NCBI GenBank assembly: GCA_963585895.1
Contig: OY757921.1
Span: 84,246,939 to 84,310,938 of the forward strand
From: Sepioteuthis lessoniana
Taxonomy: Eukaryota; Mollusca; Cephalopoda; Myopsida; Loliginidae
Direction: 5' to 3'
DNA: 64,000 nt
How positions within the stretch are numbered: the first letter of the stretch is position 1; each line of letters begins with the position of its first letter. The position numbers and the translations under genes are program-made. Of this stretch, positions 63,776 through 64,000 are shown in pieces. The notes below the pieces were generated by a model. It had not been told where the DNA came from and searched no databases. It was given only the letters and a program-made list of their open reading frames with translations.

Positions 63776-63990
63776 TAGGTGTAATAGTTTAAGCGATGGA
63801 CTGCAGAATCTTAATAAGCGAGTTCGTACTCCAGTCGCGCTATAACGTTCACTTTCGGACAAATATCCTTGGGAAAGGTAAGAATCCCTTCATCCTCCTA
63901 GTTTTTGGTTAAATAGCACCACTACTGTTCTAGAAAGATGAATTTGGCATTAAATAACCCACGAAGGTCGATATGCAATTAAAACAAAGA
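63776..63990 (+). repeat. SINE-B at the window end
   Basis: 'gtgtaatagtttaagcgatg', 'cgagttcgtactccagtcgc', central block, 'tagcaccactactgttctag' and the hairpin tail at 63945-63980. The stretch 63558-63775 is unassigned. Confidence 0.8.
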
Positions 63991-64000
63991 AACCCAACAA

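Overview
This is a eukaryotic, AT-rich, repeat-saturated genomic window. I found no complete host protein-coding gene, rRNA or functional tRNA gene. Long (TA)n, (CA)n and (ATCT)n tracts, several tRNA-derived SINE families with a shared central domain, and many Tc1/mariner and RTE-like remnants suggest a coleoid cephalopod, most likely an octopus. That identification is an inference from repeat content.

Most of the sequence is explained by a few dispersed families, for which I use local names. SINE-B, SINE-C and SINE-D each have a tRNA-like head with box A/B sequences; B and C share a central block. Family A is a non-tRNA element of about 340-1350 bp with a fixed 5' domain, an internal tandem (VNTR) region of variable length and a 3' tail. 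Family F is a diverged relative of A. Family H is a further tRNA-headed repeat. A, B and F end in the same hairpin-forming 3' tail of about 45 bp, found roughly 30 times. One A copy (23824-24166), one B copy (8592-8827), one C copy (50473-50759) and one tail-only fragment (923-974) have clean 11-14 bp target-site duplications, so these are retrotransposed.

Layout: 0-6.3 kb holds A/F copies, mariner relics, a candidate solo LTR, and an alternating array of LINE C-terminal fragments and antisense SINE-D. 6.3-19 kb holds SINEs, A copies, RTE relics and one candidate promoter/first exon (7.7-8.16 kb). 19.6-22.2 kb holds a pyrimidine-rich minisatellite and a 344-bp tandem duplication. 23.8-33.4 kb holds A, C and D copies, microsatellites and a chain of palindromic elements (26.3-27.4 kb). 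36-46.5 kb holds A copies, a Tc1/mariner-type relic, palindromic elements, a 690-bp solo LTR with a CTAC duplication, a 118-bp minisatellite and a mariner relic. 46.7-56 kb holds more SINEs, two mariner relics and the best-preserved ORF, a 308-codon RTE-like reverse transcriptase C-terminus on the minus strand (52633-53559). 56-64 kb holds a hAT-like non-autonomous element, foldback elements and more A/B/C copies.

The most interesting signal is a set of palindromic elements beside (TA)n tracts whose centres carry hammerhead-ribozyme-like cores (CTGATGA, hairpin, GAAA). The best is at 60416-60461 (+): stem I (AAGTC/GACTT), stem II (GGTT/AACC), a 4-bp stem III and a GTC cleavage site, with one extra base after CTGATGA. 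Hammerheads with a minimal stem III are known from Penelope-like elements. Finding a series of such cores inside palindromic elements is the observation I would test first.
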